From Proteiniborus sp. MB09-C3 (GTDB lineage Bacteria; Bacillota; Clostridia; Tissierellales; Proteiniboraceae): DNA of 64,000 nucleotides. The position numbers and the translations under genes are program-made. Under the pieces are notes generated by a model that was not told the origin of the DNA, searched no databases, and worked only from the letters and a program-made list of their open reading frames with translations. The DNA lies in assembly GCF_030263895.1 (NCBI RefSeq), contig NZ_CP127161.1, positions 2,666,001-2,730,000 on the forward strand. The letters are read 5' to 3'. This document shows, one piece after another, positions 47,401 to 57,597 of this stretch (its first letter is position 1; every line of letters begins with the position of its first letter).

Positions 47401-50400
47401 TCAATATCTTCATGCTCTATCCAGGGTGTTCCTAATCTAACATCTATTTCATTAGCCTCAAGGTCTACTGGTTGGACCTTTTCTAAAGCCAGGACATTTT
47501 CAGAAAATAACTTTGGGTTACTCTCTGCATATATTCTAGCTATTTTTAACTTTTCTCTTACATTTCCAGATAGATATTCATCTTGGGTTTCCCATCCTAA
47601 TTTTAAATTTTCACTATCATATTTTAAAGGATTTAAAAATATTTGTCCTTTAAGATCAGTAATTAAAGTCTCAAAATCAACATTATATAGCTCTAGCATA
47701 AAAGGAATATCTACTTTTCCTCTTTCATTCATACTTAAAATTAAAGCCTCTCCTGCTGAATTAACTTCAGTAATTACCTCTTTCGGCCTTATTGTCTGTT
47801 TAAAGAACATATCTGTTTTTACAATATTCTTTTCATTATCTTCAATCTCTAAAGAACATAATAAAGGATAATCACTATCATCACTAAAAACTAGAGAGTT
47901 AGCCCTTGATGAAACATAGCTATTATCCTTTACAAAATTATCATATCTTTCATTTAAAATTTCTTGATGATATTTTAATTCTTCTTCAGTACAACCTCTA
48001 GATTGAATATAAATTAAGTTCCTAGTAGCTTCTCTGATAGCTATTAATCCTTTTACTCTCTCTAGTGGCTTACCTGTGAATTTCATCTTTCTCATTATAG
48101 TATTTTCTCTATAATAAATATCTTCACCTATTTGTGTATGGGTAAAATTTCTAACGTCTGGCATTGCAGGAATTATACTTTCAGATTTTGTATCTTCCCT
48201 TTCATATTGAGTTATATTTGCTTTTAACTTATTTATAGCCTGAAATAGTTCTTTTTCTAAATCAAAATCCACATCATCAATAACTAAAGATGTATAGGTA
48301 CTATTTTCTCCAAACATTCCTTTTCTTCTTTCATCAAAGACCATTTTTCCTAACATCATATCTGGATTTTCTATAAAGTATTTATTTAAAGGTATATCAT
48401 CCTCGATATAGCCAATGTCTATCCAATTAGCTTCATTTACAGACATTCTCTCTCGCTTTTGTAGGAATATAATATCTGAGGTTACATCAGTATTTGCATC
48501 CTTAAAAGCTGTATTAGGAAGTCTTATTGCTCCTATTAAATCAGCTCTTTCAGATATATATCTTCTTACACTATTATTTTCCTTATCCATAGTTCCCTTA
48601 GAAGTTATATACGCAATTATTCCTCCAGGTCTAACTAAATCTAACGTTTTGGCAAAGAAATAATCATGTATCAGAAAGTTATGTTTATTATATTTAGGAT
48701 CATGGAGTTTATAATCTCCAAAAGGTACATTACCTATAGCTATATCGAAAAAATTGCTAGGATAGTTAGTTTCCTCAAATCCTTGAATTTTAATATCTGC
48801 ATTTTGATATAGCTGTTTTGAAATTCTTCCCGATATATCATCAAGCTCTACTCCATAAAGTCTAGAATTATCCATACTATCTGGTATCAAAGAAAAAAAG
48901 TTACCAACTCCCATAGAAGGCTCTAAAATATTTCCTTGAGCAAAATTAAAGTTCTCCAGAGCCTTATATAATCCTTTTATGACTACTGGTGATGTGTAGT
49001 GTGCATTAGGAGTAGAAGCTCTAGCACTTCTATATTCATCTTCAGATAGAAGACTTTTCAGTTCTTCATACTCGCCTAGCCAACCAGTAGCATTTTTATC
49101 AAATGCTTGTGGCATACCTCCCCAGCCTACATATTTAGCTAGTATTTTCTGTTCAGCTAATGTAGCAATTCTATTTTCTTTTTCAATAACCTTTAAAGTT
49201 TTTATAGCCTCTACATTGTTTTTATATTTAGTTTTTAGTCCTCTAACTCCTATTTCGTCAGCAGGATCATGCTTATAGTTTACATATACACCATCTCTTT
49301 CTTCATCTATGAGCCCTTCAATGTCAATTACGTTTTGCTCTTCTTCACTTAAATATTCTTCTATATTTTTTGTAGCCATAAAAAAAGAATCACCATCTTT
49401 TTTAGATTGTGATTCTATATTTTTAATAAAAGGAAAAAAGCTTATCTGACCTTGTAGACTATTTCCTTCAGTACTATTTCTTCCGCTTCTCTCCTTATCA
49501 TGTCCCTGTGCCGATAACTCTCGTATGTATCCATTGGATTTGATACTGGGTCTTTCTTTAGCATCTGTTTTTCTATCACTTCTAATTTTAGCTTCGCTTC
49601 CTCGTCTACTTTGTGCATTAATGACATTAACTCTCCCTCTATCATGAGCCAACTGTACCTGCTCTCGTGGTTTTCCTTCAAATAGTTCAATGCCATCATT
49701 CCATACTTCCCTAGTGGTATCTCGTCTGCTATCTTCTCCTTGGATATTTGTATTTTGGGATAAAGTATCCCATCTTTCCCTTCCTCGTACTCCAATTCTA
49801 CTAATGGTTTCTCTATCATTTTGTTCACTCCTTATGTTTTTTATAATATCATAAACCTCTTTTTCTAATTCCCTAAGAATTTGTTCTGAAATATCACTCA
49901 CTGCTACACCTAATTTATGTGTTAGCATTTTATTATTAAAATTAGATATATTATGAAATATTGATGTCTCATCGAAATTTTCTAACTTCAGTCCACATCT
50001 ATAAAATATCATATATTTAATACTATTTTCTACAATCTTAATATATTGGTTTTTCATATCATTATTAGATTGCTTTTCTAGTTCTTCTAAAGTGTCGTCA
50101 AAATAAATTTTAAAGTCATTACATATCATTTTCTGAACTTGTTTATCAACTGAATTCTCTAAATTTAATTCTTTCATATCCCATTCATTATTCAATCTAT
50201 CTACTAGCTTTAATAATATTTCTTCATTTAATTGCCATGTTTTAGGTATAGTCCAAGGAGGACCATTCGTACTAGATACATCAAAAAGATACTCTAATTT
50301 TAATCCAGCTTTTGATTTATCAATTACTGCAATACTTCTTGTCCCCTTGTTTACATACCTTCCTATCCTATTCCAAATTCTCATATTAGCTACTGCTGTA

Positions 50401-50567
50401 GCATCTGGTTTTTGAGCATATATTAATACCTTACTGTCAAATTTATATTTATATATCCTTGAAGAAAAATCTAAAAATTTTCTCCACTCATTATCTTCAG
50501 ATGTAATCCTGTTCATTACTTCTTTATAAATATCTTTTACCTCTTGAAGTCTGCTCAATCGTATCAC
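44412..50567 (-). CDS. Mobile-element DNA methylase/SNF2-type helicase fusion (2051 aa)
   Basis: The start is GTG 50567 or TTG 50558, after AGAGGTG. Order of domains: an ArdC-like N-terminus ([20 protein letters not shown], about 45-75). A low-complexity linker (about 255-390). A DNA methylase core with [20 protein letters not shown] (motif I) and [20 protein letters not shown], where NVPF replaces NPPY (motif IV). A superfamily 2 helicase with [63 protein letters not shown] and [16 protein letters not shown]. The C-terminus is acidic coiled coil. Such fusions are encoded by clostridial conjugative elements and are thought to act in antirestriction or DNA processing. A second gene is nested out of frame in the linker. 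Confidence 0.88.
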   Translation of the reverse strand: MIRLSRLQEVKDIYKEVMNRITSEDNEWRKFLDFSSRIYKYKFDSKVLIYAQKPDATAVANMRIWNRIGRYVNKGTRSIAVIDKSKAGLKLEYLFDVSSTNGPPWTIPKTWQLNEEILLKLVDRLNNEWDMKELNLENSVDKQVQKMICNDFKIYFDDTLEELEKQSNNDMKNQYIKIVENSIKYMIFYRCGLKLENFDETSIFHNISNFNNKMLTHKLGVAVSDISEQILRELEKEVYDIIKNIRSEQNDRETISRIGVRGRERWDTLSQNTNIQGEDSRRDTTREVWNDGIELFEGKPREQVQLAHDRGRVNVINAQSRRGSEAKIRSDRKTDAKERPSIKSNGYIRELSAQGHDKERSGRNSTEGNSLQGQISFFPFIKNIESQSKKDGDSFFMATKNIEEYLSEEEQNVIDIEGLIDEERDGVYVNYKHDPADEIGVRGLKTKYKNNVEAIKTLKVIEKENRIATLAEQKILAKYVGWGGMPQAFDKNATGWLGEYEELKSLLSEDEYRSARASTPNAHYTSPVVIKGLYKALENFNFAQGNILEPSMGVGNFFSLIPDSMDNSRLYGVELDDISGRISKQLYQNADIKIQGFEETNYPSNFFDIAIGNVPFGDYKLHDPKYNKHNFLIHDYFFAKTLDLVRPGGIIAYITSKGTMDKENNSVRRYISERADLIGAIRLPNTAFKDANTDVTSDIIFLQKRERMSVNEANWIDIGYIEDDIPLNKYFIENPDMMLGKMVFDERRKGMFGENSTYTSLVIDDVDFDLEKELFQAINKLKANITQYEREDTKSESIIPAMPDVRNFTHTQIGEDIYYRENTIMRKMKFTGKPLERVKGLIAIREATRNLIYIQSRGCTEEELKYHQEILNERYDNFVKDNSYVSSRANSLVFSDDSDYPLLCSLEIEDNEKNIVKTDMFFKQTIRPKEVITEVNSAGEALILSMNERGKVDIPFMLELYNVDFETLITDLKGQIFLNPLKYDSENLKLGWETQDEYLSGNVREKLKIARIYAESNPKLFSENVLALEKVQPVDLEANEIDVRLGTPWIEHEDIEKFIYETLGTPFWLRNNRNSRMGGENGSVRVEYNRFTSSWSISNKTKDYSVSATETFGTKRMTAYHIIEDSLNLNSVTVRDRIEDGSSVRYIFNQKETMLAREKQHQLKEEFKNWIFKDPERRAKYVKYYNEKFNNIRLREYDGSNLTFPNMNPDIKLRPHQKNAIARILYSKDNTLLNHCVGAGKSFEMIAGCMELKRLGLAKKSIFVVPNHLTEQMGAEFLRLYPSANILVTTKKDFQKQNRKRFIGRIATGDYDAVIMGYTQFEKVPISKERLEKMINNQIDEITYSIDEAKASRGENWSIKQMEKFKKNLEAELKKLNDDTKKDDLINFEELGIDAMFVDEAHYYKNCAVFSKMRNVAGVSNTAAKKSSDMLMKCQYIQEINNGKGIVFATGTPISNSITEMYVMQRYLQPNILKERGINHFDEWAANFGEIASSLELSPEGTGYRMRNRFSKFTNLPELMSMFKNIADTQTADMLKLPVPKLKEEKYKLIATKSSGYVKEKMKEFAIRAEAIRNRAVTPNVDNMLKITNEARLIGTDPRLLEKNAINDPNSKVNICVDNIFYEYQNSCEIKGTQIVFCDVGTPNTNGRFSIYDYIKGELIKKGIPDDEICFIHDAKNEIQRENMFTDLRHGNKRVIIGSTPKMGTGTNIQDRLVALHHLDCPYRPSDIEQREGRILRQGNMNEEVNIYRYVTKDTFDSYLWQIVEQKQKFISQVMTSKSIARNCEDIDETVLSYAEVKALATGNPRIKEKMELDNDIARLRVLKSSYDNQKYALQDNFIFKYPKLITDCQQKLEHILKDIEKRNMNTKINTETNKEEFSIIINGEFFDDREKAGEFLKLQFSKAEIGKDLHIGTFKGFELLLRKSLLFESNHDIIINGNLKYKVNLGSNSGGNIIRIENGLKGLESRVKSVKEQVDEHKRNLEQSKLEYEKPFQYEEELKAKLARQFELNQELDLGKDRDEDIEIDESEVDLDVKANEVEEDYEMEEEFEL
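49442..49819 (-). CDS. tnpV: TnpV-like protein nested out of frame inside the methylase/helicase gene
   Basis: A same-strand, different-frame ORF of 125 codons from ATG 49819, with AAGGAG exactly 8 bp upstream. The protein [20 protein letters not shown], then [40 protein letters not shown] and [19 protein letters not shown], resembles TnpV-family proteins of clostridial transposons (GKxGxxALxYLKExxxxxYxxLxxxGxLxxYL pattern). The host frame over the same bases is a low-complexity Arg/Ser/Asp linker, as expected when a real gene overprints it. Role unknown in known TnpV proteins. Confidence 0.72.
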   Translation of the reverse strand: MIEKPLVELEYEEGKDGILYPKIQISKEKIADEIPLGKYGMMALNYLKENHESRYSWLMIEGELMSLMHKVDEEAKLKLEVIEKQMLKKDPVSNPMDTYESYRHRDMIRREAEEIVLKEIVYKVR

Positions 50568-50867
50568 CTCTAGATTATTTTAATACACGGTTTTCATATA
50601 TTCTTCTTATAAAAAGTTAGTAGCTATTTATTTTCAACATTTCAAGACACTCAATCATATGTCACCTCCCATTTACTACAAAACTTCAAAAAATAAACAC
50701 ATGATATAGTCAATAAATAAACTATTATCATGTGTTATCAATATTATAAATTCATGAAATTTTTCATAATAACCTTAGAAATAAATTTAGATTCTTGAAG
50801 TACTTTTTTACATTTCAATAATCTTATTCTAAAATTAAATATAATCATATGATGGGACATTATTAAC
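50568..50867. other. Spacer with hairpin and possible 13-codon leader peptide
   Basis: GGGAGGTGACATATG at about 50653 begins a minus-strand frame of only 13 codons (MIECLEMLKINSY); with such a strong ribosome site it may be a leader peptide of the large gene. ACACATGATA and TATCATGTGT near 50697-50745 make a stem around an 18-base A/T loop. No other gene seen. Confidence 0.4.
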
Positions 50868-50929
50868 AAGGCTAAATGTACTTCAAGGATTACGCCCGAG
50901 TGCACCCTTGCGCAAATATTTTGTTAAGT
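50868..50929 (-). repeat. Truncated attC-like site R6
   Basis: Only the right half of the long repeat type is present: CGCCCGAGTGCACCCTTGCG and CAAATATTTTGTTAAGT. The core GTTAAGT fits GTTRRRY. The left part is replaced by ATTAACAAGGCTAAATG. Its flank GTTAAGTG is exactly complementary to CACTTAAC at the left end of the next site, so the cassette boundary is preserved. Confidence 0.65.
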
Positions 50930-50979
50930 GACGTTAACCCCCAGAGACCAGATGCCAGCAAAGAACTGTCTCCTTATAA

Positions 50980-51885
50980 CTATTTTACATATTTCCTTCT
51001 TTGATTATCTATTAGTCTTTTCAAGCGAAGATTCCAATCAGTGCCAATATGGGCATTCAGTAAAAAAATAATTTCATCCAATGTCCATATTTGAATTCTT
51101 TCATCCATACTCTTGATATTATCGTTAACATATCCTGTACAGAATAATATTCCTCTACTTATGTTGTCTTTATTAATTCGATACCCAAATGCTTCAACTG
51201 TTTGTTTAGCTAATTCTGTTGTTTTATACAATTTACATTCTACATATACCCTTTCATTGCCATCTTCTCTTTTTATATTGGCAATAATATCTTTCCCTCC
51301 ATCTCTAGTAGCTGGTGTCAATTCAGTTTCATATCCAATATCTTTATACAATATTTCAATTAGCCACTCGAATTCTCTTGGTTTTAGGTCAAAAATAGCA
51401 TTTTCTAAGCCTTTATTGGTATAAATAAATTTAGCCTCAATCAATGCCTTACATTGGTTTATTCCAATGATTCTGTCGTCTGGCATATAACACACTTCAG
51501 CATCATGATAAGAAGTTAATGCTCTAATTGCTTTATATGGGCTATATGGTAAGTACTGTAATACCCACGTTAGCCCTTCCCATGCGTCTTGCCCATTTTC
51601 AAGTCTTTTATACATTTCCAAGTACTTGTTGGGATCGTTGTTTAAACAATAAAAGCTCTCGCAATTGGCTCGATCTATTTTCCTGGTGAAAGGAAGTAGT
51701 AAATATCTCAGTAATTCTTTCACTTCTTCCTCACTTCTGTTTTCAATGCTATCAATATATTCATTCATCCACTCATGATATGGTATTCTAAATCTTGGGT
51801 ACACAAATTCATCTTGCCTTACTAATTCAAGCCATTCATCAAAAGTATTAAAATTTTTTGTATAATAATTCTCCATGATCTCCAT
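50980..51885 (-). CDS. Mrr-type restriction endonuclease-like protein
   Basis: 301 residues, ATG after GAAGGTGAG. The N-terminal 170 residues are helical and unassigned (WLELVRQDEFVYPRFRIPYH). The C-terminal 120 residues are an Mrr_cat nuclease domain: FEWLIEILYKDIGYETELTP, RDGGKDIIANI and RVYVECKLYKTTELAKQTVE, the D-x(n)-ExK catalytic core, then GILFCTGYVNDNIKSM. Mrr-like enzymes cut methylated or otherwise modified foreign DNA. It is single-gene cargo between R6 and the site at 52005, and intact. Confidence 0.82.
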   Translation of the reverse strand: MEIMENYYTKNFNTFDEWLELVRQDEFVYPRFRIPYHEWMNEYIDSIENRSEEEVKELLRYLLLPFTRKIDRANCESFYCLNNDPNKYLEMYKRLENGQDAWEGLTWVLQYLPYSPYKAIRALTSYHDAEVCYMPDDRIIGINQCKALIEAKFIYTNKGLENAIFDLKPREFEWLIEILYKDIGYETELTPATRDGGKDIIANIKREDGNERVYVECKLYKTTELAKQTVEAFGYRINKDNISRGILFCTGYVNDNIKSMDERIQIWTLDEIIFLLNAHIGTDWNLRLKRLIDNQRRKYVK

Positions 51886-52004
51886 TTTCTCACCTTCGTT
51901 AACTTATTTAATAATAAAATAGTCAAATATCAAGTAGTGTAAAACAAACTCCAAACTCTAGCCCTAGAAAATCCGCGACACGAGGCCGCAAAGCTAAAAA
52001 TATC

Positions 52005-52148
52005 ACTTAACGTCCCGTATTTGCGATGTTCCTGAGCTGGATCCCAAAGATAGACCTCCTGAAGAAGCTTTGCTCTCGGTGAAGGGATGTGGTGCACAAT
52101 ACCCCAAAACATGCTGGAGTGCACACTTGTGCAAATATTATGTTATGT
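52005..52148 (-). repeat. attC-like recombination site R7
   Basis: About 144 bp of the long type (CTGAGCTGGATCC, GAAGCTTTGCTC, GAAGGGATGTGGTGCAC). Left core ACTTAAC fits RYYYAAC. Outer stem CGTCCCGTATTTGCG with TGTGCAAATATTATG. The right flank GTTATGTG is exactly complementary to CACATAAC at the left end of the next site, delimiting the GNAT cassette. Confidence 0.78.
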
Positions 52149-52252
52149 GTAGTGCCAAATATGACAGCATAATTATCCCGAAATTTGATGTTTAGTATAA
52201 GAACATTTCAAGTCAGAAATACACAAATATTATACTCTTTGATTCTGTATAT

Positions 52253-52711
52253 TTAAAAGACGCAAGAGTTCACATGCTTATTCATTATGTACCTGCTGTC
52301 ACGAATATTCTCTATAATTTCAAATCCATTTTTAAGATATAAACTAATGGCTCTATAGTTCTTTGTAAAAACATATAAAAATACATCCTTATTCTGTTCT
52401 TTTGCAATTGAGTTAACATATCCTAAAACCTTTGTACCTATGCCTTTCCCCTGAAATTCTTCAAAAATAAAAAAGTCATCAAGCTCAAGTTTTTCTCCTT
52501 CATTATGCAAGAAAAAATATCCTACCTTAACCCCATTAAAATAAACACATTCATAATTCTCAATATTATTTTCTATTTTTCTCCTTATCCAATCAAAAAT
52601 TTTCTCAAAATCTAGGTGCAAGCTGGTTTCATAATCGTTTATAAGCTTCTTTTCTAACTCAAATATTCTATCCACATCATCAGTTGTAGCACTTTTGAAT
52701 GTCAATTCCAT
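52253..52711 (-). CDS. GNAT-family N-acetyltransferase
   Basis: 152 residues with AGGGGAGTT before ATG. Begins MELTFKSATTDDVDRIFELE; motif A of the acetyl-CoA site is FFIFEEFQGKGIGTKVLGYV (Q/R-x-x-G-x-G/A as QGKGIG). This is followed by VFTKNYRAISLYLKNGFEII, the usual motif B (AISLYxKxGF). It transfers acetyl to an unknown amine. GNAT genes are the most common cargo of integron cassettes. It is the only gene between two attC-like sites and intact. Confidence 0.92.
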   Translation of the reverse strand: MELTFKSATTDDVDRIFELEKKLINDYETSLHLDFEKIFDWIRRKIENNIENYECVYFNGVKVGYFFLHNEGEKLELDDFFIFEEFQGKGIGTKVLGYVNSIAKEQNKDVFLYVFTKNYRAISLYLKNGFEIIENIRDSRYIMNKHVNSCVF

Positions 52712-52826
52712 AACTCCCCTCCATTCAACAATTAAGAATCATGCTGTTTTCTGTACTAAAGACATATAACTGAATTATACTGATAAATCCAAATTTGAAA
52801 AGGCACAGTCCTGATATTGCCATTGC

Positions 52827-52972
52827 ACATAACGCCCAAGTATTTGCGACGTCCTTAAGCTGGACCCCATAGATAGACTTCTTGGAGGAGCTTTGCTCCC
52901 AGCGAAGGGATATGGTGCACAGAGCCCTAGGATTGTGCCCCAGTGCACTCTTGCGCAAATACCATGTTATAC
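52827..52972 (-). repeat. attC-like recombination site R8
   Basis: About 146 bp, long type (TTAAGCTGGACCCC, GGAGCTTTGCTCCCAGCG, GTGCCCCAGTGCAC). Outer stem AACGCCCAAGTATTTGCG / TTGCGCAAATACCATGTTAT. The right flank GTTATACGACGATA is a perfect 14-bp complement of TATCGTCGTATAAC at the left end of the next site, the strongest terminal match in the array. Confidence 0.8.
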
Positions 52973-53885
52973 GACGATAATTCACTACAGTTATGAATAA
53001 CCCATATCTTTTCATACCATGTTTTATCTACTTCATAATCTTTTCTAATTATCTCTCTAACTCCAAGTTCTAGTTCTTTTAACATATCGATTAATTGTTC
53101 TCCATCAATTAAATCAATTAGTGATGCTCCATCTCTTGTTGCTTCTTTTACAGCATCTCTTGTAAAACTCCTAGTCGTTATAAATAAACCTTTATCTGCT
53201 CTACCTTGCATTGCTCCTCTGAAATCTCTTATATGACTTGCTGTTACACTTCCCTGACATTTTTTTACATTGAAAAATTGTATGAAAACTTAAAATACCA
53301 TTTAATCTTACAATTCCCTTTCCATATATTCCTCCATCACCAGTTCTACCTGTAACCTCAACTTGAACAAAACCTGATTCTCTCAAGAGCCTCTGAGCTA
53401 ATCTTTCAAAAGCTCCAGGATCCATTGATAGTAGTATCTTCCTTAATTCCTCACGCCAACTTTCTATTTCGTCAGGCTCTTGTATCCTATCGTGTTCTAA
53501 CTGTTCATCATCATAATTTAGGTTATTATCTTTTGTTTTAGCTAACGATTGTTCCCTTACAATTTTAACAACCTCTTTTTCATCAATTTTTTTAATATGT
53601 ATTGCATCCTTTGCTAACGCCCAAACTCCTCTTGATGAATTCTCTAAAATACCGTGTTTTTTTAAATACGTTCTAGTCCAAGCTAATCTATGCGCTACCT
53701 CACTTTGATTTCCACCCTTATCACCATGGGGAGTATCAAAACATTCTCTGATAGATCCAAAATCTTGATAACCTTCTCATATATTTCATCAATAGTTCCC
53801 GATCCCCCAATTCCTTTAATGCCTTTACTAAAGGATTCATCATTTGATCAAATGTTGAAAGTTTATCCCATATAATTTTCGACAC
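52927..53885 (-). pseudogene. Mrr restriction system protein, multiply frameshifted
   Basis: Starts at GTG 53885 (SKIIWDKLSTFDQMMNPLVK). An Mrr_N winged helix follows in two frames (GTIDEIYEKVIKILDLSENV and HRLAWTRTYLKKHGILENSS), then ELRKILLSMDPGAFERLAQR and SGFVQVEVTGRTGDGGIYGK (D of the nuclease) and IFQCKKMSG (QxK). After another indel near 53225-53270 come MQGRADKGLFITTRSFTRDA and DLIDGEQLIDMLKELELGV. At least three indels are needed to restore one protein of about 310 residues, so it is dead. The last codons run into site R8, usual for cassette genes. Confidence 0.8.
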
Positions 53886-53948
53886 TTTACTTTCACCCTT
53901 CTATTACGTTTTTTATAATTTAAGGCAGCTAAAAATAGCTCTATCGTC

Positions 53949-54048
53949 GTATAACGTTTTTGTGGTTTACAATGTTCTCCGCCAGTCACGCAACTTACTC
54001 CACAAGACGGGTTACTAGGGGGACTGTCCGGGAACCGGTGTGTTATGC
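53949..54048 (-). repeat. attC-like recombination site R9
   Basis: About 100 bp with a different interior (CGCCAGTCACGCAAC, CCGGGAACCGG), but the same architecture: TATAACGTTTTTGTGGTTTAC on the left, GGTGTGTTATGCG on the right. Its left core complements the flank of the previous site. Its right flank GTTATGCGACGATAG matches the cassette start that is now displaced behind the group II intron (TACGACAATATC at 57586-57597). Confidence 0.72.
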
Positions 54049-55022
54049 GACGATAGCCACCTTGAATGCATCTTTTGTGATTTTAATTAAGGCATTTATT
54101 AAAATACATTTTATTCCTTCTGATAAATAAGCTTATCCAATTCATCATCATCAAGTTTCTTATCTATATATAAAGATTTAATAGTTGCATGATATTCATC
54201 TAATAATTGAGGTTCTTTTTTTGATCTCTCAACTACATATTCATATCTCCAATGTTTATTTTTCTTTTCAATTTTGTTGATAAGCTCTTTTTTAGTAGTT
54301 GTGTAAACCGTTTTTCCTTTTTCATTAATTTGTGCTGATTTATTTTTTTCTCTTTCAAGTATTACTCTTTTTAAAAAGTGATCAGCTGAAAAAACATATC
54401 TTTTTCTTACTATTCTTTTGGGTGTTAATAAAATTTTCTTACCCTCATATTCATAACAAGGTTCTTTAATTAAAACCCAAGTTTTTGAGGAAACATCCCA
54501 AGTGTAAAACTCATCTTCTGAATTTGGACATTTGTCATATAAAGAAATCTGCTCTAATGTATAATCGTTTAATTGCTTATGTATTATATTTGTGAGCATA
54601 TCAGAAAGTCCATCTTCATTAAATCCATTTATTAACACCGGTAAGTCAATCACGTTAGAAATTGAATCAATATCTCTTATAAGTTTTTCAAGCTCTTTAA
54701 AATCCTTAATCATTCCTTCTGCAGTATTCCCATGTCCATTGTCTCCATTCCCATAACCTAATTTTGTGCAATTTATTTCACGGGAATGCGACAATAATTC
54801 AATTTTCCTTATATAATTGTCGTCCCTATATGCTTTATAAAACTCATCGAAAAAACTGTTTACTATTATCTCAGCATTATTACACCAATCATCTCTATTA
54901 AGAGATAGTAAACAAGGGTCAATAAACAGCTCTTGATCATCATTTACGTCGATGTGTTACTGGCAAGTGTTTTTGGAGAAATTTCGGCAAATAATTTTAC
55001 TGAATTTTTCCCAGTTTGAACA

Positions 55023-55766
55023 TTAGAATAATGACTTTCTGTGTTCTAGTCTATAGCTCTTGCCAGACATGCTAAAAAGCTCACATCTGTATGTAATTCT
55101 GTCTAATACTGCTGTTGTTAAAGCAGGATCTCCTAATAGCTCTGTCCAATCTTCTAAGCCTTTATTAGATGTGATAATAATTGAAGCCTGTTCATGAAGT
55201 GCCGATACTAACTGAAAAAATAGATTTGCTTCTTCTCTTGTTATTGGAAGGTAACCTAGTTCGTCTATTATTACAAGGCTTGAAGATAGTATTCTATTCA
55301 TTTTTCCTTTGCTCTTTCTTGATATTTCGTGTGTTTTTAGTACGTGCATCAGGTTATCCATTGTTACAAAGCTAACCTTATACCCTAATTCTACTGCTTT
55401 ATATCCTAATGAAATTGATAGATGCGTCTTTCCTACACCTGGAGGGCCTAGGAAGATAAGATTATACATCCTATCTATCCACTCCATTTCTAATAGCCTA
55501 TTTATCTGTTTCTTTGTTATAGATTTTTGAAAATCTAAGTCAAAGTCTTCTATTTTCTTTATTACCGGAAATCCTGCATTCTTTAATCTTCTTTCTTGTG
55601 CTTTTTTATTTCTTATTTCTATTTCATTTTCAAGTATTTTTATTAATATATCTTGATATGAGTAATCGTTTAAATCAGCTTCCTCAATAATTTTATCTGC
55701 GTTAATTCTTAAGTAATTCAGGCTAAGTTCTTTTGCATGTTCTTTAATTTGCTCTAGTTTATCCAT
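55023..55766 (-). CDS. istB: IS21-family helper ATPase IstB
   Basis: 247 residues. Walker A is LIFLGPPGVGKTHLSISLGY (about 102-121), Walker B is LSSSLVIIDELGYLPITREE, sensor region is ASIIITSNKGLEDWTELLGD, then RITYRCELFSMSGKSYRLEH. All AAA+ residues are present. It starts 58 bp after the istA stop. It loads on target DNA and activates IstA. Confidence 0.95.
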   Translation of the reverse strand: MDKLEQIKEHAKELSLNYLRINADKIIEEADLNDYSYQDILIKILENEIEIRNKKAQERRLKNAGFPVIKKIEDFDLDFQKSITKKQINRLLEMEWIDRMYNLIFLGPPGVGKTHLSISLGYKAVELGYKVSFVTMDNLMHVLKTHEISRKSKGKMNRILSSSLVIIDELGYLPITREEANLFFQLVSALHEQASIIITSNKGLEDWTELLGDPALTTAVLDRITYRCELFSMSGKSYRLEHRKSLF

Positions 55767-55824
55767 GTCTTTTTATCTCCCTTCAAAGCATTTATATATT
55801 CATCAATGTTTCTGATCTCTGGTT

Positions 55825-57300
55825 TTACATCTTGGTACTTTGAAGAGATGGATAGATTTGCTTTATCATATTTCTTTTCTGAACCTGTTTCTTTTTTATA
55901 CTCAAATATTCTAGTGTATCTTTAAACATTCCTGCACTAAATAGCTTTCGTTTTACACAGTATTCTACTGCTTGTCCTACTAGCTTTTCGTCATAATCCT
56001 TTACTACTGATATTATTAATCCAAACTGATCTCTACAATATCTCTCTTTTTCTTTTCGTATGTTATCTAATAGCTCTTTTGCTTCATCTGTCATTCCAAG
56101 AGCCTTTAGGGCTTTATCATACATTTCGTCTCTGGTTTTCTTTTTTTCTCTTTCTGGATGATATATTTGAATTAGCTTGCCCTTTTGATTACTGATACTG
56201 TGAGTTGCAATAACTAATTCAGTATCTAAATCGACTATATTCATCTTATTATCATTTATTATTAGTTTAACTTCTTTACCTGGTCTGTATGTGCCTTTTG
56301 GAACCTGGTATCTATTTTGTTTGTATGATATGGTATTGTTTTTTCTAACGGTATAGGTTAAACTATTATTAAGTTGAATATTTTCAAACAGGCTAGGTAC
56401 TTTCTGTAAGTGTTCCTTTTCCAGAGTAAACACTTCTTTAGGTACCTTTCTTGTTATTTCATGTACTTTAGCATTACCAGTTCTATCTAACCATTTAAAT
56501 GAGTCTTCATTTAGTAAATCAATATCTATAAAGGCTCTATGCTTTGCAAAGTTATATTTTGCATATTTGACTACTGCTTCTATTTTTCCTTTGCTTTCTG
56601 GGTCAAAAGCTCTGCATAGCCTAGTCTTAAATTTCATGCTACTTATGTAGTTTTGAAACATTTCAGTGAAGATAATATCTCCATGGTTTTCTGATACTGC
56701 CAAAATCCTATCTTGGTCATATACTATTTCTTTTGGCATGCCTCCAAAGTATTCGAAAGCTTTATTATGAGCCTCTATGAATGATAGTGTATTAAAAGGT
56801 TTATCTTTCCACCATAGAAACTTATATCTCGAATGAGAAAGTACCATTGCAAAACAATATGCTTTAATTTTTGAGCCATCACGCTTGGATAACCAAGTTT
56901 GACCTAAATCTACTTGTGCTTGATATCCCATTGGAAGCTCTGGAATCTCCTCGTACTGCCTTGCACAAGGAACTTTAGGCAGTCCATGTTTTTCTCTTAA
57001 ATCTTTTACATAAAGTCTTAATGTTCTATCACTAAAATCCACTTCACCATACCTTTCTCTAAGCCAATCAAATATTTGAGCAGTTGAAATATCTCTAAAT
57101 TCCTTTATCCAAGATAATATTAGCTCCATATATTTATCAACCTTTTTACTTCTACTCTTAGCATCCTCCTTTAGTTCTGCATATTCTTCATAAGACATGT
57201 TCCAGTATTTATCTACTGTTTTGTAGTTAATATTAAGAAATCTACTTACTTGAGACTTATTGAATCCTTTTAATTTATACTGCTTAATTTCAGCAAACAT
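55825..57300 (-). CDS. istA: IS21-family transposase IstA
   Basis: The start is set at ATG 57300 (MFAEIKQYKLKGFNKSQVSR) with GAAGGGATGG upstream. 491 residues: HTH (NKSQVSRFLNINYKTVDKYW), then a DDE core with YQAQVDLGQTWLSKRDGSKI (D), FGGMPKEIVYDQDRILAVSE (D) and DPESKGKIEAVVKYAKYNFA (E), and a C-terminal beta domain RYQVPKGTYRPGKEVKLIIN. Length normal and frame intact. Confidence 0.95.
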   Translation of the reverse strand: MFAEIKQYKLKGFNKSQVSRFLNINYKTVDKYWNMSYEEYAELKEDAKSRSKKVDKYMELILSWIKEFRDISTAQIFDWLRERYGEVDFSDRTLRLYVKDLREKHGLPKVPCARQYEEIPELPMGYQAQVDLGQTWLSKRDGSKIKAYCFAMVLSHSRYKFLWWKDKPFNTLSFIEAHNKAFEYFGGMPKEIVYDQDRILAVSENHGDIIFTEMFQNYISSMKFKTRLCRAFDPESKGKIEAVVKYAKYNFAKHRAFIDIDLLNEDSFKWLDRTGNAKVHEITRKVPKEVFTLEKEHLQKVPSLFENIQLNNSLTYTVRKNNTISYKQNRYQVPKGTYRPGKEVKLIINDNKMNIVDLDTELVIATHSISNQKGKLIQIYHPEREKKKTRDEMYDKALKALGMTDEAKELLDNIRKEKERYCRDQFGLIISVVKDYDEKLVGQAVEYCVKRKLFSAGMFKDTLEYLSIKKKQVQKRNMIKQIYPSLQSTKM

Positions 57301-57597
57301 ATTCCATCCCTTCAAGCTGTATTCCTCCCCTGATAAAACTTATCTTTAATTTTATCAGAAGATAAGGTATTATTGTATTAAGTTGGAAAATATTCTCCGT
57401 TTTTGTTTGCCAAAATTTCTCCCTTTTATTATACCAGTCACACGATGTCAACAAAATCAATCAACGCATGGTTAGGGTTTTGAATTTCTAACAGTTTTGA
57501 AACATTCAGCTTTTCTTTCATTTCAATCAACTCCTTTTTATTTAAATTATTTTTAGCACTGTAACTCAGCACTATATCCTTATTAGATATTGTCGTA

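Larger units (their letters stand above)
54955..57442 (-). mobile_element. IS21-family insertion sequence, copy 2, with 5-bp target duplication
   Basis: 2488 bp. Ends TGTTACTGGCAAG and, in reverse complement, TGTGACTGGTATA are inverted repeats, and a second pair GGAGAAATTTCGGC / GGAGAAATTTTGGC lies inside. CGATG flanks both sides (54950-54954 and 57443-57447). Both istA and istB are intact, so this copy is recent and probably active, unlike copy 1. Confidence 0.93.
54111..57521 (-). pseudogene. Cassette gene of unknown function split by IS21 copy 2
   Basis: Two parts form one frame. Bases 57521-57448 (after AAAAAGGAG) encode MKEKLNVSKLLEIQNPNHAL IDFVD. Bases 54954-54111 continue with DVNDDQELFIDPCLLSLNRD and end DDDELDKLIYQKE. 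One copy of the 5-bp target repeat must be removed to join them, giving about 305 residues. The protein has an acidic N-terminus, GNGDNGHGNTAEGMIKDF, and a basic middle (LLTPKRIVRKRYVF); no family is recognised. The IS disrupts it completely. Restoring the sequence in this way confirms the insertion and its target duplication. Confidence 0.75.

Noticed and set aside
46000-49000. Several plus-strand ORFs of 80-170 codons opposite the large methylase/helicase gene
   Set aside because: Antisense shadows of a long, motif-rich gene, without ribosome sites.
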